A stretch of 64,000 bases of DNA from Methylobacterium fujisawaense (GCF_014138435.1 NZ_JACJIM010000006.1:372001-436000); one strand, 5' to 3'; positions 52,580 to 60,788 are shown, counted from the first letter of the stretch. Numbers and translations are program-made. Notes: a model not told the origin generated them from the letters alone.

Positions 52580-52837
52580 ATGAGCCACGATCTCACCGCC
52601 CCCGTGCATTGGCAGGGCCGGCAATGGGCCGTCACCGGCTACGGCATCGAGGCGCTCGACGGCATGTACCATGTGCCGTTTTCCGAGATCCCGGAGGCCG
52701 AGGCCGGGCCTCCGGACTGGCTGGAGAATCTCTGGCACCGCTACGGCACCGACCGGGACGACCTCGCGGCGGCCCTCAGGGTGGCCCGCTCGATCCGGTT
52801 CGCGGCGAAGCCGGCCGCGTCGCGTTCCGCGGCATGA
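52580..52837 (+). CDS. Small conserved-looking protein, 85 residues
   Basis: The product is soluble and rich in aromatic residues, with WQGRQWAVTGYGIEALDGMY near the start and a helix DWLENLWHRYGTDRDDL, then a basic tail. No family is recognised. The start ATG has a strong Shine-Dalgarno (AAGGAGG) 12 bp after the preceding gene. The two are a likely bicistronic unit under the FixK-type box at 52282. Confidence 0.7.
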   Translation: MSHDLTAPVHWQGRQWAVTGYGIEALDGMYHVPFSEIPEAEAGPPDWLENLWHRYGTDRDDLAAALRVARSIRFAAKPAASRSAA

Positions 52838-52896
52838 GCCCGGCATGAGTCCGGCAGGAGCCCGGCACGGCCCTGTGCGGTACGGTCACGCCGCCC

Positions 52897-52910
52897 TTGA
52901 CCTGGCGCAA
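52897..52910. promoter_or_regulatory. FixK/FNR-type box TTGACCTGGCGCAA
   Basis: Exact match ending 59 bp upstream of the receiver-like gene at 52970. Confidence 0.72.
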
Positions 52911-52969
52911 CGCGGACCGGACCGACCGGTCCATCCTGGCCGCACCGCAACGGCACTGGGAGACGGGCG

Positions 52970-53422
52970 ATGAGGAGCGGACCAGGGGACAGGCCGGTCG
53001 TGCTGGTGGCGGAGCCGCAGGCCCTGCCGGGCATGTGGCTGGAGGACGTCCTCGCCGAGGCCGGCTGCGCGGTGCGCGGACCCTACGGAACCAGCGCGGA
53101 GGCGGCCCGCTGCCTGGACGAGACGCCTCCGGACTTCGCGGTGGTCAGCATCGACCTGAATCACGGCTCCGGCTTCCCGCTGGCCTGCGCCCTGCGCCGG
53201 AAGGGTATCCCCTTCGCCCTGATCTCGGGCAACGCACGCGTGCCGCGCGCCTTCTCGGACGTGCCGCAGTTCGACCGGTTGTTCGAGGCCCGGGCGATGG
53301 TCTCCACCGTGACCGCCGGCTGCGCCGTTGCCGGCGGCACCCGGGCCTGCCCGATGCCGGATCGGAGGCCGGCGGGCGCCCCCTTTGCGCTGGATCAATG
53401 CCCGACCGCCTGCCGGGCCTAG
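52970..53422 (+). CDS. Stand-alone receiver-domain protein, degenerate C-terminus
   Basis: The first about 115 residues are a response-regulator receiver: VVLVAEPQALPGMWLEDVL replaces the acidic pocket with Glu, and VVSIDLNHGSGF carries the phospho-accepting Asp. LISGNA provides the conserved Ser, but the usual Lys-Pro pair is not evident. The last about 35 residues resemble no fold and overlap the FixK-type box of the next gene (53385), so the true protein may be shorter or the 3' end may have drifted. It lacks an output domain. A role as a phosphate-independent adaptor is possible. Confidence 0.7.
   Translation: MRSGPGDRPVVLVAEPQALPGMWLEDVLAEAGCAVRGPYGTSAEAARCLDETPPDFAVVSIDLNHGSGFPLACALRRKGIPFALISGNARVPRAFSDVPQFDRLFEARAMVSTVTAGCAVAGGTRACPMPDRRPAGAPFALDQCPTACRA
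53385..53398. promoter_or_regulatory. FixK/FNR-type box TTGCGCTGGATCAA
   Basis: Exact match that lies inside the 3' end of the receiver-like gene and ends 72 bp upstream of the BON gene at 53471. Confidence 0.72.
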
Positions 53423-53470
53423 CGTCGGCGTGGACCGGGCACGGCCTGGACCTCATCGGAGGAGACCGAC

Positions 53471-54118
53471 ATGGGCGACAAGCTGATCCGCCAGAACGTC
53501 ATCGACGAGTTGGACTTCGACCCGAGCATCGACGCCGCACATATCGGCGTCGCCGTCGAGAACGGCATCGTCACGCTCACGGGCCACGTCGCCAGCTACA
53601 CGGAGCGCGTCGCCGCCGAGAAGGCGGCCCAGAAGGTGCGCGGGGTGCGCGGCGTCGTCGAGGAGATCAAGGTCCGCTTCGGCGGCGAGACGCCGCCGCG
53701 CGACGAGGACCTCGCCCAGCGCGCCGTGCAGATGCTCGACTGGTCCGCGACCGTGCCGAAGGGTGCGGTGCAGGTGAAAGTTCAGAACGGCTGGGTGACG
53801 CTGACCGGCCGGGTCGACTGGCAGTATCAGAAGGAAGAAGCCTACCGGTCGATCAAGCGCCTCGCGGGCGTGGCCGGCATCCTCAACACCATCGAGGTGG
53901 CGCCGAAGGCGAGCGTGCCCGATGTGCGTGCGAAGATCCTGGCGGCGCTGAAGCGCAACGCCGAACTCGAGGCGGACGCCATCAAGGTCACCGTCAAGGA
54001 CGCGAAGGTCGTCCTGGAGGGCAAGGTGAACGCGTGGCACGAGCGCCGGCTCGCCGAGAACGCGGCGTGGTCGGCGCCGGGCGTGCGCGCCGTCGAGGAC
54101 CACCTGACGCTGGGCTGA
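53471..54118 (+). CDS. Triple BON-domain protein
   Basis: The 215-residue protein consists of three BON domains at about residues 3-70, 78-145 and 148-215. Each has the pattern of a helix followed by IxVxVENGIVTLTGHV-like strands, for example IGVAVENGIVTLTGHV and VQVKVQNGWVTLTGRV. There is no signal peptide, so it is cytoplasmic, unlike OsmY. A very similar three-BON protein is encoded at 60141. Such proteins are stress-induced in many bacteria, with an unknown ligand. A FixK-type box precedes it. Confidence 0.9.
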   Translation: MGDKLIRQNVIDELDFDPSIDAAHIGVAVENGIVTLTGHVASYTERVAAEKAAQKVRGVRGVVEEIKVRFGGETPPRDEDLAQRAVQMLDWSATVPKGAVQVKVQNGWVTLTGRVDWQYQKEEAYRSIKRLAGVAGILNTIEVAPKASVPDVRAKILAALKRNAELEADAIKVTVKDAKVVLEGKVNAWHERRLAENAAWSAPGVRAVEDHLTLG

Positions 54119-54217
54119 CGGACGCGGGGCTGAGGCCCGAACCGACGGGGGGCGCCGGCCGGGCCCGCCGTCATCCCGCCGCCATCCCGCCGCCGTCCTT
54201 CGAGCCGGAGACGTTCC

Positions 54218-55024
54218 ATGACCTATGCGAGCATCATGGTCGCCATGGACCTGACGGATGGCGCGCGAAACCGCGTGCGCCTGGCAGGCCGCCTCGCCGA
54301 CGACTTCAACGCCCGCCTGATCGGCGTCGCCGCGGAGCAGCCGGCCTATGTCGTCCCGCCGGTGGGCCCGACGCCGGCGAGCGCCTACGCGCTGGCCGAT
54401 TCCGGCGAGACCGTCCTGAACGACCTCCGGGTCGCCCACGAGGCCTTCGCGGCGGCGGCCGGCGGCCGCAACCGCCTCGAGTGGCGCTCCAACCTCGATG
54501 TCCCGGTGGCGTTCCTGGCGGCACAGTCCGCGGCCGCCGACCTCGTGGTGGTCGGCCGCGGAGTCCCCGGGCCCCCCCTGTTCGCGGTGGATCCGGCCGA
54601 TGCGGTCATGCAGCTCGGCCGTCCGGTGCTGGTGGTGCCGCCGGATCTGGACCATCTCGACGCGAAGCGCGTGGTGATCGGCTGGAAGAACACGCGCGAG
54701 GCGCGCCGGGCGGTCTGGGACGCGCTGCCCTTCCTGAAGCGCGCCTCGGAGGTGCTCGTCGTCTCCGTCGACGACGGAGCCAGTTCCGAAGGGCAGGATA
54801 CCCTCCGCCTCCTTCAGGCCCATGACGTCTCCGCGATCCGCGTCCGGCGCGATGCCCAGGGCGAGTTGGTGTCCCTGGCGCTCGTCGAGGCGGCGGCAGA
54901 GCATGGGGCGGACCTGATCGTCACGGGCGCCTACGGGCACGGGCGTCTGCGCGAGTGGGTCGTCGGCGGCGTCACCCGCGAACTGCTGGCCGGCGCCCCG
55001 GTCTGCTGCCTGATGAGCCACTGA
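54218..55024 (+). CDS. Tandem universal stress protein
   Basis: The 268-residue protein has two UspA domains. The first starts SIMVAMDLTDGARNRVRLAG and the second VVIGWKNTREARRAVWDALP. The C-terminal nucleotide site is GAYGHGRLREWVVGGVTRELL, and the last residues (CCLMSH) are shared with the USP at 57029, so the two are recent paralogues. It lies 99 bp after the BON gene without its own FixK-type box, suggesting co-transcription. Confidence 0.92.
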   Translation: MTYASIMVAMDLTDGARNRVRLAGRLADDFNARLIGVAAEQPAYVVPPVGPTPASAYALADSGETVLNDLRVAHEAFAAAAGGRNRLEWRSNLDVPVAFLAAQSAAADLVVVGRGVPGPPLFAVDPADAVMQLGRPVLVVPPDLDHLDAKRVVIGWKNTREARRAVWDALPFLKRASEVLVVSVDDGASSEGQDTLRLLQAHDVSAIRVRRDAQGELVSLALVEAAAEHGADLIVTGAYGHGRLREWVVGGVTRELLAGAPVCCLMSH

Positions 55025-55041
55025 GAGCAGGGATGGGCGGC

Positions 55042-55488
55042 ATGTCCGATACACGCACCCGCATGATCCCGCACGGCGGCTACGTCGTCGTCTGCGACGG
55101 CCGCAAGGCCCTGGTGCTCCGCAACGTGAGCGTCCACCCGAAGCCGGACCTCCAGGTCCAGCTCGCGTTCGAGGCGCCCCCGAACCCGCCGACCCACGCG
55201 CAGGGCACCGATAGGCCGCCGCGGGTCAGGCTCGGAGACCAGCGCAGCGCCATCGCGCAGACGGACTGGCATGATCTCGCCGAGCGACGCTTCGCGAAAG
55301 CGGTCGCTCACGCGCTGGACGCCTTCGATCCGGTCACGGCCCTGATCGTCGTCGCCCCGCCGAAGACCCTCGCCGAGATGCGGCGCGCGTTGCCCGAGCG
55401 CCTGCGGCGGGTCGTCGTGGCGGAGGTCGACAAGGATCTGACCAAGCACCCGGTCGAGGAGATCGAGCGCTGCCTCGCCAATGCCTGA
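55042..55488 (+). CDS. Host-attachment family protein (AtsE-like)
   Basis: This 148-residue protein matches the family named for attachment to host cells. The first strand is GGYVVVCDGRKALVLRN, and the C-terminal part LIVVAPPKTLAEMRRALPER is followed by EVDKDLTKHPVEEIERCL. The family was named from an Agrobacterium gene, but most members are simply stress-related and resemble eukaryotic release factor/Pelota folds. ATG at 55042 was chosen; one at 55033 is possible. It is probably in an operon with the USP upstream, 17 bp away. Confidence 0.85.
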   Translation: MSDTRTRMIPHGGYVVVCDGRKALVLRNVSVHPKPDLQVQLAFEAPPNPPTHAQGTDRPPRVRLGDQRSAIAQTDWHDLAERRFAKAVAHALDAFDPVTALIVVAPPKTLAEMRRALPERLRRVVVAEVDKDLTKHPVEEIERCLANA

Positions 55489-55837
55489 CCCCGCGCCAGA
55501 AGCCGACGCGCCAGAAGTCGACGCGGCAGGGGCCGACGCGGCAGGAGCCGACGAGGCCGGGACGCCGCCGGCCCCATGCCCGGGGGACTGGAGCGCGGCG
55601 GACGCCGCCGCGGCCCGGGTCCTGATCGACGCCATCCTCTCGCGCCACGGGGCGGCGTTCCGGGACCTGTTCTGGCGCGCCGTCGATACCGGCTACAATT
55701 GCGCTCTCCGGCCGGATCCGGACGCAGAGGCGCAACCCGCGCCCCCCGGACCGGGCTGCGGCGGTGGAACTGCATCGCGACCGGGCGCCCGGCCGAAACC
55801 GAGCCCTCTGCCCAGGCCCGCACTCAGTGGGCCATGA
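55481..55837 (+). CDS. Possible small Ala/Asp-rich protein
   Basis: The frame starts inside the end of the preceding gene (ATGCCTGA overlap). Its first 30 residues are pentapeptide-like repeats of the form APEAD/AAGAD from four 15-bp DNA repeats. A more protein-like helix follows, SAADAAAARVLIDAILSRHG and AAFRDLFWRAVDTGYN, then a Pro-rich tail. It overlaps the convergent USP gene by 14 bp. No family is recognised. The translational overlap and the helix support it, the rest is uncertain. Confidence 0.35.
   Translation: MPDPAPEADAPEVDAAGADAAGADEAGTPPAPCPGDWSAADAAAARVLIDAILSRHGAAFRDLFWRAVDTGYNCALRPDPDAEAQPAPPGPGCGGGTASRPGARPKPSPLPRPALSGP
55493..55552. repeat. Four tandem 15-bp repeats (GCGSCAGRRGYCGAC)
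   Basis: Four head-to-tail copies at 55493-55507, 55508-55522, 55523-55537 and 55538-55552 differ at one to three positions. Because the unit is 15 bp they keep frame and encode repeated (A-P/A-E/G-A/V-D) pentapeptides. Confidence 0.8.
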
Positions 55838-56684
55838 GCACCGGAATGCCGGCGTGTTCGATGACATGGCGGGTGACGCCGCCGAGCAGGAACTCGCGCA
55901 CGCGGCTGTGCGTGTAGGCGCCCATGGCCAGCAGGGAGGCGTTGCGCCGTCCCGCCTCCGCCAGGATCGCCGCGCCGACCGGGGTCCCGTCCTCGACCGG
56001 CAGACTGACGGCCTCCGCCACGATGCCGTGCCAGCGCAGATAGGCGCACAGATCCGCTGCCCGCACCTCCGCGAAGCGCTCGGTCTGCGCGTGCACGACC
56101 GTGACGCGCGCGGCCTCGTGCAGCAGCGTGATGGACTGGCCGATCAGCCGCGTCGCCTCCAGGCTGCCGTTCCAGGCGATCACGACGTGGTCCAGCAGGT
56201 CGTGGGGGATGTGTTCGCCGACGACCAGGGTCGGCCGGCCGACGGCGAACAGGGCGGTGTCGAGGGCGCGGCCCGTGAACGGCTCGTCCGGATCCGGGCG
56301 GTCGACGATGACGAGGTCGTTGACCCGCCCGGTCAGCGTCAGGAGCGGCTCGACCTCTCCGGAGAGTTCGGTCCACGTCGCGAAGGTGGCGTCCAGGCGC
56401 TCGGCCTTCGCGATCACCGGCACGCCCGCGCGTCCGCACCACGCCTCGAAGGCCGCCTTGCTCTCGGCCGCCGATTCCCGGACGCTCTGCTGGATGGCCT
56501 CGATGGTCGTGCCGTCCATCGGCACGAGGCTCGCCATGGCGGCCAGCACGTGCTCCGGGCCGGGCGCCATGAAGGCGACGCCGATATGCGCGTGCAGGCG
56601 CCGCCCGAGGCGCAGGGCCGCCTCCAGCCGACGCGTCGCGTCGATCCCCGGGCCGGTCGGGACGAGGAGGCAGCGGAGGTACAT
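55824..56684 (-). CDS. Tandem universal stress protein
   Basis: The 286-residue protein is a double UspA domain beginning CLLVPTGPGIDATRRLEAA. The second half starts HVVIAWNGSLEATRLIG and ends with the nucleotide motif GAYTHSRVREFLLGGVTRHV. It is the last gene of the operon usp (57029-57844), cytochrome c (56697-57029), usp, and starts 12 bp after the cytochrome stop codon behind a good Shine-Dalgarno (GGGAGAG). In related genomes such proteins respond to low oxygen. Confidence 0.92.
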   Translation of the reverse strand: MYLRCLLVPTGPGIDATRRLEAALRLGRRLHAHIGVAFMAPGPEHVLAAMASLVPMDGTTIEAIQQSVRESAAESKAAFEAWCGRAGVPVIAKAERLDATFATWTELSGEVEPLLTLTGRVNDLVIVDRPDPDEPFTGRALDTALFAVGRPTLVVGEHIPHDLLDHVVIAWNGSLEATRLIGQSITLLHEAARVTVVHAQTERFAEVRAADLCAYLRWHGIVAEAVSLPVEDGTPVGAAILAEAGRRNASLLAMGAYTHSRVREFLLGGVTRHVIEHAGIPVLMAH

Positions 56685-56696
56685 CGAGGCTCTCCC

Positions 56697-57029
56697 TCAG
56701 CGTTCCAGCGATTTGAGGTAGGCGATCAGGTCTTGCGCCTGGTCCGGATCGAACCGGAACTCGGGCATGGTCGGGTGGCCCGTGCGGATCCCCTCGGTGA
56801 GCGCCTCGCCGAGATCCTCGACGGGGTAGCGCGTGTGGAGATCGCGGAAGGGGGGCGCGGCCCGCAGCGGGCTTTCCCCGGCCCGCCCGATGGCGTGGCA
56901 CCGGGCGCAGTTGGTCCGCGCGAGGGTCTCGCCTTGCCGGATCTGCAGGTTCCAGGCCGGCGCCGACACGGCGGGCAGAGGCGGGAGGGCAGCCAGGACG
57001 CCGGCGAGAAGGAGGCGGGTCGTGCGCAT
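56697..57029 (-). CDS. Small periplasmic cytochrome c
   Basis: The 110-residue precursor has a signal peptide (about 1-23), one heme site (TNCARCHAIGR at about residues 40-50) and a Met ligand candidate in HPTMPEFRFDPDQ. It ends with a helix DLIAYLKSLER. The start ATG overlaps the upstream USP stop by one base (TGATG). It is sandwiched between two cytoplasmic universal stress proteins, so the operon joins a periplasmic electron carrier to stress proteins. The sequence is distinct from the cytochrome at 50538 but of the same class. Confidence 0.92.
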   Translation of the reverse strand: MRTTRLLLAGVLAALPPLPAVSAPAWNLQIRQGETLARTNCARCHAIGRAGESPLRAAPPFRDLHTRYPVEDLGEALTEGIRTGHPTMPEFRFDPDQAQDLIAYLKSLER

Positions 57030-57844
57030 CAGTGGCTCATCAGGCAGCAGACGGTGGTGGTCTCCAGCATCTCGCGGGTCGCGCCTCCGAAGACCCACTC
57101 GCGCAGCCGGGAATGGCCGTAGGCGCCCATGACGATCAGATCCGCCTCCTCCCGCCGGGCGAAGCGGAGGATCTCGTCCGCGACGCTGATCTCGGGCTTG
57201 TGCAGCAGGTGCGTGGCGACGCGGATGCCGTGCCCCGACAGGTACGCGGCGACGTCCGTGGCGCCTTCGCGGCGCGCCTCCGGACCCGCGACCGCGACAT
57301 GGACCTGGTCGGCCCGCACCAGGAACGGCAGGGCGTCGTGGACGGCCCTGCGCGCCTCGCGGGTGTCCTTCCAGGCCACGACGATCCGCTTGGCCGAGAG
57401 CCGATGGAGGCCGGGCGGCACGATGAGGACGGGACGCCCCGCCTCCATCAGCAGGCCGCCCGCGGCGACACCCATCGGCCCGGGATCGCCGTCGGCCGGC
57501 CCCTGACGGCTCACCACCACGAGGCCGGCGGCGCGGGCCTGTTCCACCAGGAAGGCCAGGGGCTCGGCCAGCGCCTCCCGCCACGCGGTCCTGACCCGCT
57601 CGCCGGCCTCGCGCTCGAACAGCGCCCGCCCTTCGGCCAGCTCCTCCTTCGCCCGCGTCTCCTCGATCTCGAAGATGCGCTGCGACGCGTCGGCGCTCTC
57701 GACCGGGATCATGGTGACGAGCTGCCGCGCGGCGACGCCGATCAGGGTGGTGTCGAAGCGCCAGGCGATGTCGGCGGCGAGCCGGACGCGGTCGACGGCC
57801 GTGGCCCCGCGGTCGACCGAGACCAAGATGTTGGAGATCCGCAT
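57029..57844 (-). CDS. Tandem universal stress protein
   Basis: The 271-residue protein has a first UspA domain beginning ISNILVSVDRGATAVDRVRLA and a second starting IVVAWKDTREARRAVHDALP, with the nucleotide motif GAYGHSRLREWVFGGATREML. It ends CCLMSH, the same as the protein at 54218, and the two align throughout, so they are paralogues. The ATG at 57842-57844 follows a strong Shine-Dalgarno (GGGAGGTGATC). A longer frame would run through the FixK-type box. It leads a three-gene operon. Confidence 0.92.
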   Translation of the reverse strand: MRISNILVSVDRGATAVDRVRLAADIAWRFDTTLIGVAARQLVTMIPVESADASQRIFEIEETRAKEELAEGRALFEREAGERVRTAWREALAEPLAFLVEQARAAGLVVVSRQGPADGDPGPMGVAAGGLLMEAGRPVLIVPPGLHRLSAKRIVVAWKDTREARRAVHDALPFLVRADQVHVAVAGPEARREGATDVAAYLSGHGIRVATHLLHKPEISVADEILRFARREEADLIVMGAYGHSRLREWVFGGATREMLETTTVCCLMSH

Positions 57845-57911
57845 GATCACCTCCCGGCGCGGGCCCGTCCGCCCGGCCCGGCGACTCTTGCCCGTGCGGG
57901 TGGCCGGGGCC

Positions 57912-57925
57912 TTGATCCAGCTCAA
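57912..57925. promoter_or_regulatory. FixK/FNR-type box TTGATCCAGCTCAA
   Basis: Exact match, 67 bp upstream of the usp-cytochrome-usp operon (minus). Confidence 0.75.
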
Positions 57926-57995
57926 CCGCACCGGGGCCGCCGCAAGCCGCGAGGGCGCGTGTCCCGCCGCGCGGTGGGCGCGATGTCCGGGACGA

Positions 57996-58009
57996 TTGAC
58001 CGATCGCAA
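57996..58009. promoter_or_regulatory. FixK/FNR-type box TTGACCGATCGCAA
   Basis: Exact match ending 47 bp upstream of the ABC-domain gene at 58057 (plus). Together with the box at 57912 each divergent gene has its own site. Confidence 0.68.
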
Positions 58010-58056
58010 TGCCCGGTCCCGCCGGATGGGGACATGAGGTTGCGGATGGAGGTCTC

Positions 58057-59052
58057 ATGCCGTCCGCTTCCGCGATCCTGGCTTCAGGCCTGCCCGGTTT
58101 CGGGCCCTCCCGCGATGGGCTGGCGACGCCGCGGACCCTCCCGGCCTTCATCGCGAGCGCGAGCGGCGCCCATCAGCTGGCCCTGGTGGCGATGGCGACG
58201 GCCCTCTTCGTGGCGGATCTGGCGCCCCTCGAGCTGCAGCGGCGGGTCGTCAACGCGGCCCTTCCCGGCGGGAGCGCCCGAACCATCCTCCTGCTCGCGG
58301 CCCTGTACATCGCGGCTGCCACGGCGATGGGGGCCCTCAAGCTCGCGCTCAACATATACCGCAGCTACGTCAGCGAGAGCGCGGTCCGCCGGCTCCGCAG
58401 GACGCTGCTGCAGGACCTCGGCACCCTCGCCCCGGGCGACCGTGCGGCGGTCGAGGGCGTGGAGGTCTCCCTCGTCCTGGCGGAGGCGGAGCCGGTCGGC
58501 GCCTTCGTCGGCGTGAGCGTCTCGGAACCGGTCCTGGAGGGCGGCATCGTGCTGGGGACGTTCGGGTACATGCTGTACCTCAACCCGCTGATGGCGGCCC
58601 TGGCGCTGGCGGTGTTCGTACCGCAGATGGTCTTCGTGCCGCTGATGCAGCAGGCGATCAACCGCCGCGTGGTCGCGCGGACGGGCGCCTTGCGCCGCAT
58701 CAGCGGCGGCATCATCGGCCGGCACCGACACGAGGCCACGGGGCTTCAGGACGCGCGCATCGAGCGGGTGTTCCGGCTCAACATGGGCATCTTCAAGCTG
58801 AAGTTCTCGATGAACTTCCTCATGAACCTGATGCACCACGCCGGGGTGGCGCTGACCCTGGGGCTGGGCGGCTACCTCGTGGTGAACGGCGAGACGGATC
58901 TCGGGACCGTCGTGGCCTTCGTCGCGGGCCTGAGGCAGCTCAACGATCCGTGGGGCGGCCTGATCGACTGGTTCCGGGAGTGGCGCGTCACGCTGGCAAA
59001 GTACGCCCTGCTCCGGCAGGCCCTCGACACGCTCCCGCGGCAGGGCGCCTGA
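58057..59052 (+). CDS. ABC exporter transmembrane domain protein without ATPase
   Basis: The 331-residue protein is an ABC type-1 exporter membrane domain of about six helices (for example LALVAMATALFVADLAPLEL and MLYLNPLMAALALAVFVP) with the cytoplasmic coupling-helix region near ARTGALRRISGGIIG. It stops after the sixth helix, with no Walker motifs following, although exporters of this type normally have a fused ATPase. The ATG at 58057 has a good Shine-Dalgarno (GGATGGAGG). No ATPase gene is next to it, so a partner elsewhere, or a non-transport role, is needed. Confidence 0.82.
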   Translation: MPSASAILASGLPGFGPSRDGLATPRTLPAFIASASGAHQLALVAMATALFVADLAPLELQRRVVNAALPGGSARTILLLAALYIAAATAMGALKLALNIYRSYVSESAVRRLRRTLLQDLGTLAPGDRAAVEGVEVSLVLAEAEPVGAFVGVSVSEPVLEGGIVLGTFGYMLYLNPLMAALALAVFVPQMVFVPLMQQAINRRVVARTGALRRISGGIIGRHRHEATGLQDARIERVFRLNMGIFKLKFSMNFLMNLMHHAGVALTLGLGGYLVVNGETDLGTVVAFVAGLRQLNDPWGGLIDWFREWRVTLAKYALLRQALDTLPRQGA

Positions 59053-59146
59053 GGCGGCGTTCCGGCCGGACCGCCCCCGCCGATCGCCCGAAACCGCCTC
59101 GACCCGGTGCCCCGCCCGGACGGCCTCGCGCCCCCGGGACGTGGGA

Positions 59147-60130
59147 TCAGGGCACGAGGACCGCCGCGCCCCGGAGGGCGCCGGACCGGTGATCCGCCAC
59201 GGCCTCGTTGGCGCGGGTCAGCGCGTAGGTGCGGGTGTGCGTGACGAGGCCGGCCTGCGGCACGACGGCGAAGAAGGTGCGGGCGTCCTCGCGCGTGAGG
59301 TTCGCCACCGAATGCACGGAGCGCTCGCCCCAGAGCCGGTCGTAGGGGAAGGCCGGGATGTCGCTCATGTGGATGCCGCCGCAGACCACGCGGCCCCCCT
59401 TGCGCAGGGCGCCGAGGGCCCGCGGGACGAGGTTCCCGTCCGGGGCGAAGATCAGGGCCGCGTCCATCGGCTCGGGCGGCGCCTCGTCCGACCCGCCGGC
59501 CCACGCGGCCCCCAGCGTGCGCGCGAAGTCCTGGGCGTCCCGGTCGCCCGGCCGGGTCAGCGCGAACACGCGCCGCCCCTGCCAGCGGCAGATCTGGGCG
59601 ACGATGTGGGCGGCCGCCCCGAACCCGTAGAGACCGACCGTTCCGGCATCGCCGGCCATCCGCAGCGTGCGCCAGCCGATCAGCCCGGCGCACAGAAGGG
59701 GCGCCGTCGCGACCGGGTCCAGGCGCGCGTCGAGCGGGATGGTGAAGGCGGCCTCGGCCAGGAGATGGCTCGCGAAGCCGCCGTCGCGGGTGCAGCCGGT
59801 GAAGCCGGGGGCGTCGCAGAGGTTCTCGCGCCCCGTCTCGCAGTAGGCGCAGTGCCCGCAGGCATGCCCGAGCCAGGGCACGCCGACCCGCATGCCCGGT
59901 CGCGGCGCCGTCACGCCCGCGCCGACCGCCTCGACGCGCCCGACGACCTCGTGTCCCGGCACGATGGGATAGACGGCCTGGGGCAGGTCGCCGTCGATGA
60001 CGTGGATGTCGGTCCGGCAGACCGCGCAGGCCTCGACCCGGATGCGCACCTCGCCCGGCCCGGGGTCCGGGTCCGGACGCTCCTCCGGGACGAGGGCCGC
60101 GCCGATCTCCCGCAGGACCATGGCCAGCAT
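59147..60130 (-). CDS. Zinc-dependent alcohol dehydrogenase
   Basis: The 327-residue enzyme has the catalytic zinc cysteine (Cys38 in ACAVCRTDIHVIDGD), PGHEVVGRVEAVG, the structural zinc cysteines in CGHCAYCETGRENLC, and the NAD(P) site TVGLYGFGAAAHIVAQ. It belongs to the medium-chain group close to AdhP/AdhA, which act on ethanol or other primary alcohols. It lies 10 bp after the BON gene and is the last gene of a unit with the small membrane protein at 60811. It could recycle NADH to ethanol when respiration slows. Confidence 0.92.
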   Translation of the reverse strand: MLAMVLREIGAALVPEERPDPDPGPGEVRIRVEACAVCRTDIHVIDGDLPQAVYPIVPGHEVVGRVEAVGAGVTAPRPGMRVGVPWLGHACGHCAYCETGRENLCDAPGFTGCTRDGGFASHLLAEAAFTIPLDARLDPVATAPLLCAGLIGWRTLRMAGDAGTVGLYGFGAAAHIVAQICRWQGRRVFALTRPGDRDAQDFARTLGAAWAGGSDEAPPEPMDAALIFAPDGNLVPRALGALRKGGRVVCGGIHMSDIPAFPYDRLWGERSVHSVANLTREDARTFFAVVPQAGLVTHTRTYALTRANEAVADHRSGALRGAAVLVP

Positions 60131-60140
60131 CGGGCCGGCC

Positions 60141-60788
60141 TCACGCGAGGGTCAGGCGATCCTCGACGGCGCGGACGCCGGGCGCCGACCACGCGGCCCG
60201 CTCGGCGATCTCGCGCTCGCTCCAGACATCGACGCACCCGTCGAGGGTGACCTTGTCGCCGTCCACGTGCACGCGGATCGTATCCGGATCCCGCGCGCTC
60301 CGTCTCAGGGCCGCGAGGATGCGGGACTTCACCTCGGTGGCCTGCGCGAGCGGCTTCACCGCGATGAGATTGACGATGTCGGTGACGCCGGCCAGGCGCC
60401 GCAGCGCCTGATCGACGGCCGCCTTCTGGTGATAGAACGGGACACAGCCGTCGAGCGTGACGCAGCCCTTCTCGACCTTGAGCGTGACCGCGTTCTCCGG
60501 GATCTGCACGTCCCATGCGAGCACCCGGGCGCAGCGCTCGGCCAGGGCCTCGTCGCCGACGATGGGGCAGTTCGGATAACGGACCTCGATCCGCTCCACC
60601 ACGCCCCGCACGCCGCGGACCCGCAGCACGACGCGCTCGGCGATGCCCTTCTCGGCGTAGTTGCGGACATGCCCCGTCAGGGTCACGATGCCGTTCTCGA
60701 CGGTGACGCCGATCTGCGCCGCGTCGATCATCGGAGCGTATTCCAGCTCGTCGAGCACATGCTGGTGCACGGTCTTGTCGTCCATCAC
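60141..60788 (-). CDS. Triple BON-domain protein
   Basis: The 215-residue protein is made of three BON domains at about residues 3-70, 78-145 and 148-215, with strands IGVTVENGIVTLTGHV, VTLKVEKGCVTLDGCV and IRVHVDGDKVTLDGCV. It is a paralogue of the protein at 53471; the last 35 residues are almost the same (ERAAWSAPGVRAVEDRLTLA here). It is cytoplasmic by the lack of a signal. It is the middle gene between a small membrane protein and the alcohol dehydrogenase. Confidence 0.9.
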   Translation of the reverse strand: MMDDKTVHQHVLDELEYAPMIDAAQIGVTVENGIVTLTGHVRNYAEKGIAERVVLRVRGVRGVVERIEVRYPNCPIVGDEALAERCARVLAWDVQIPENAVTLKVEKGCVTLDGCVPFYHQKAAVDQALRRLAGVTDIVNLIAVKPLAQATEVKSRILAALRRSARDPDTIRVHVDGDKVTLDGCVDVWSEREIAERAAWSAPGVRAVEDRLTLA

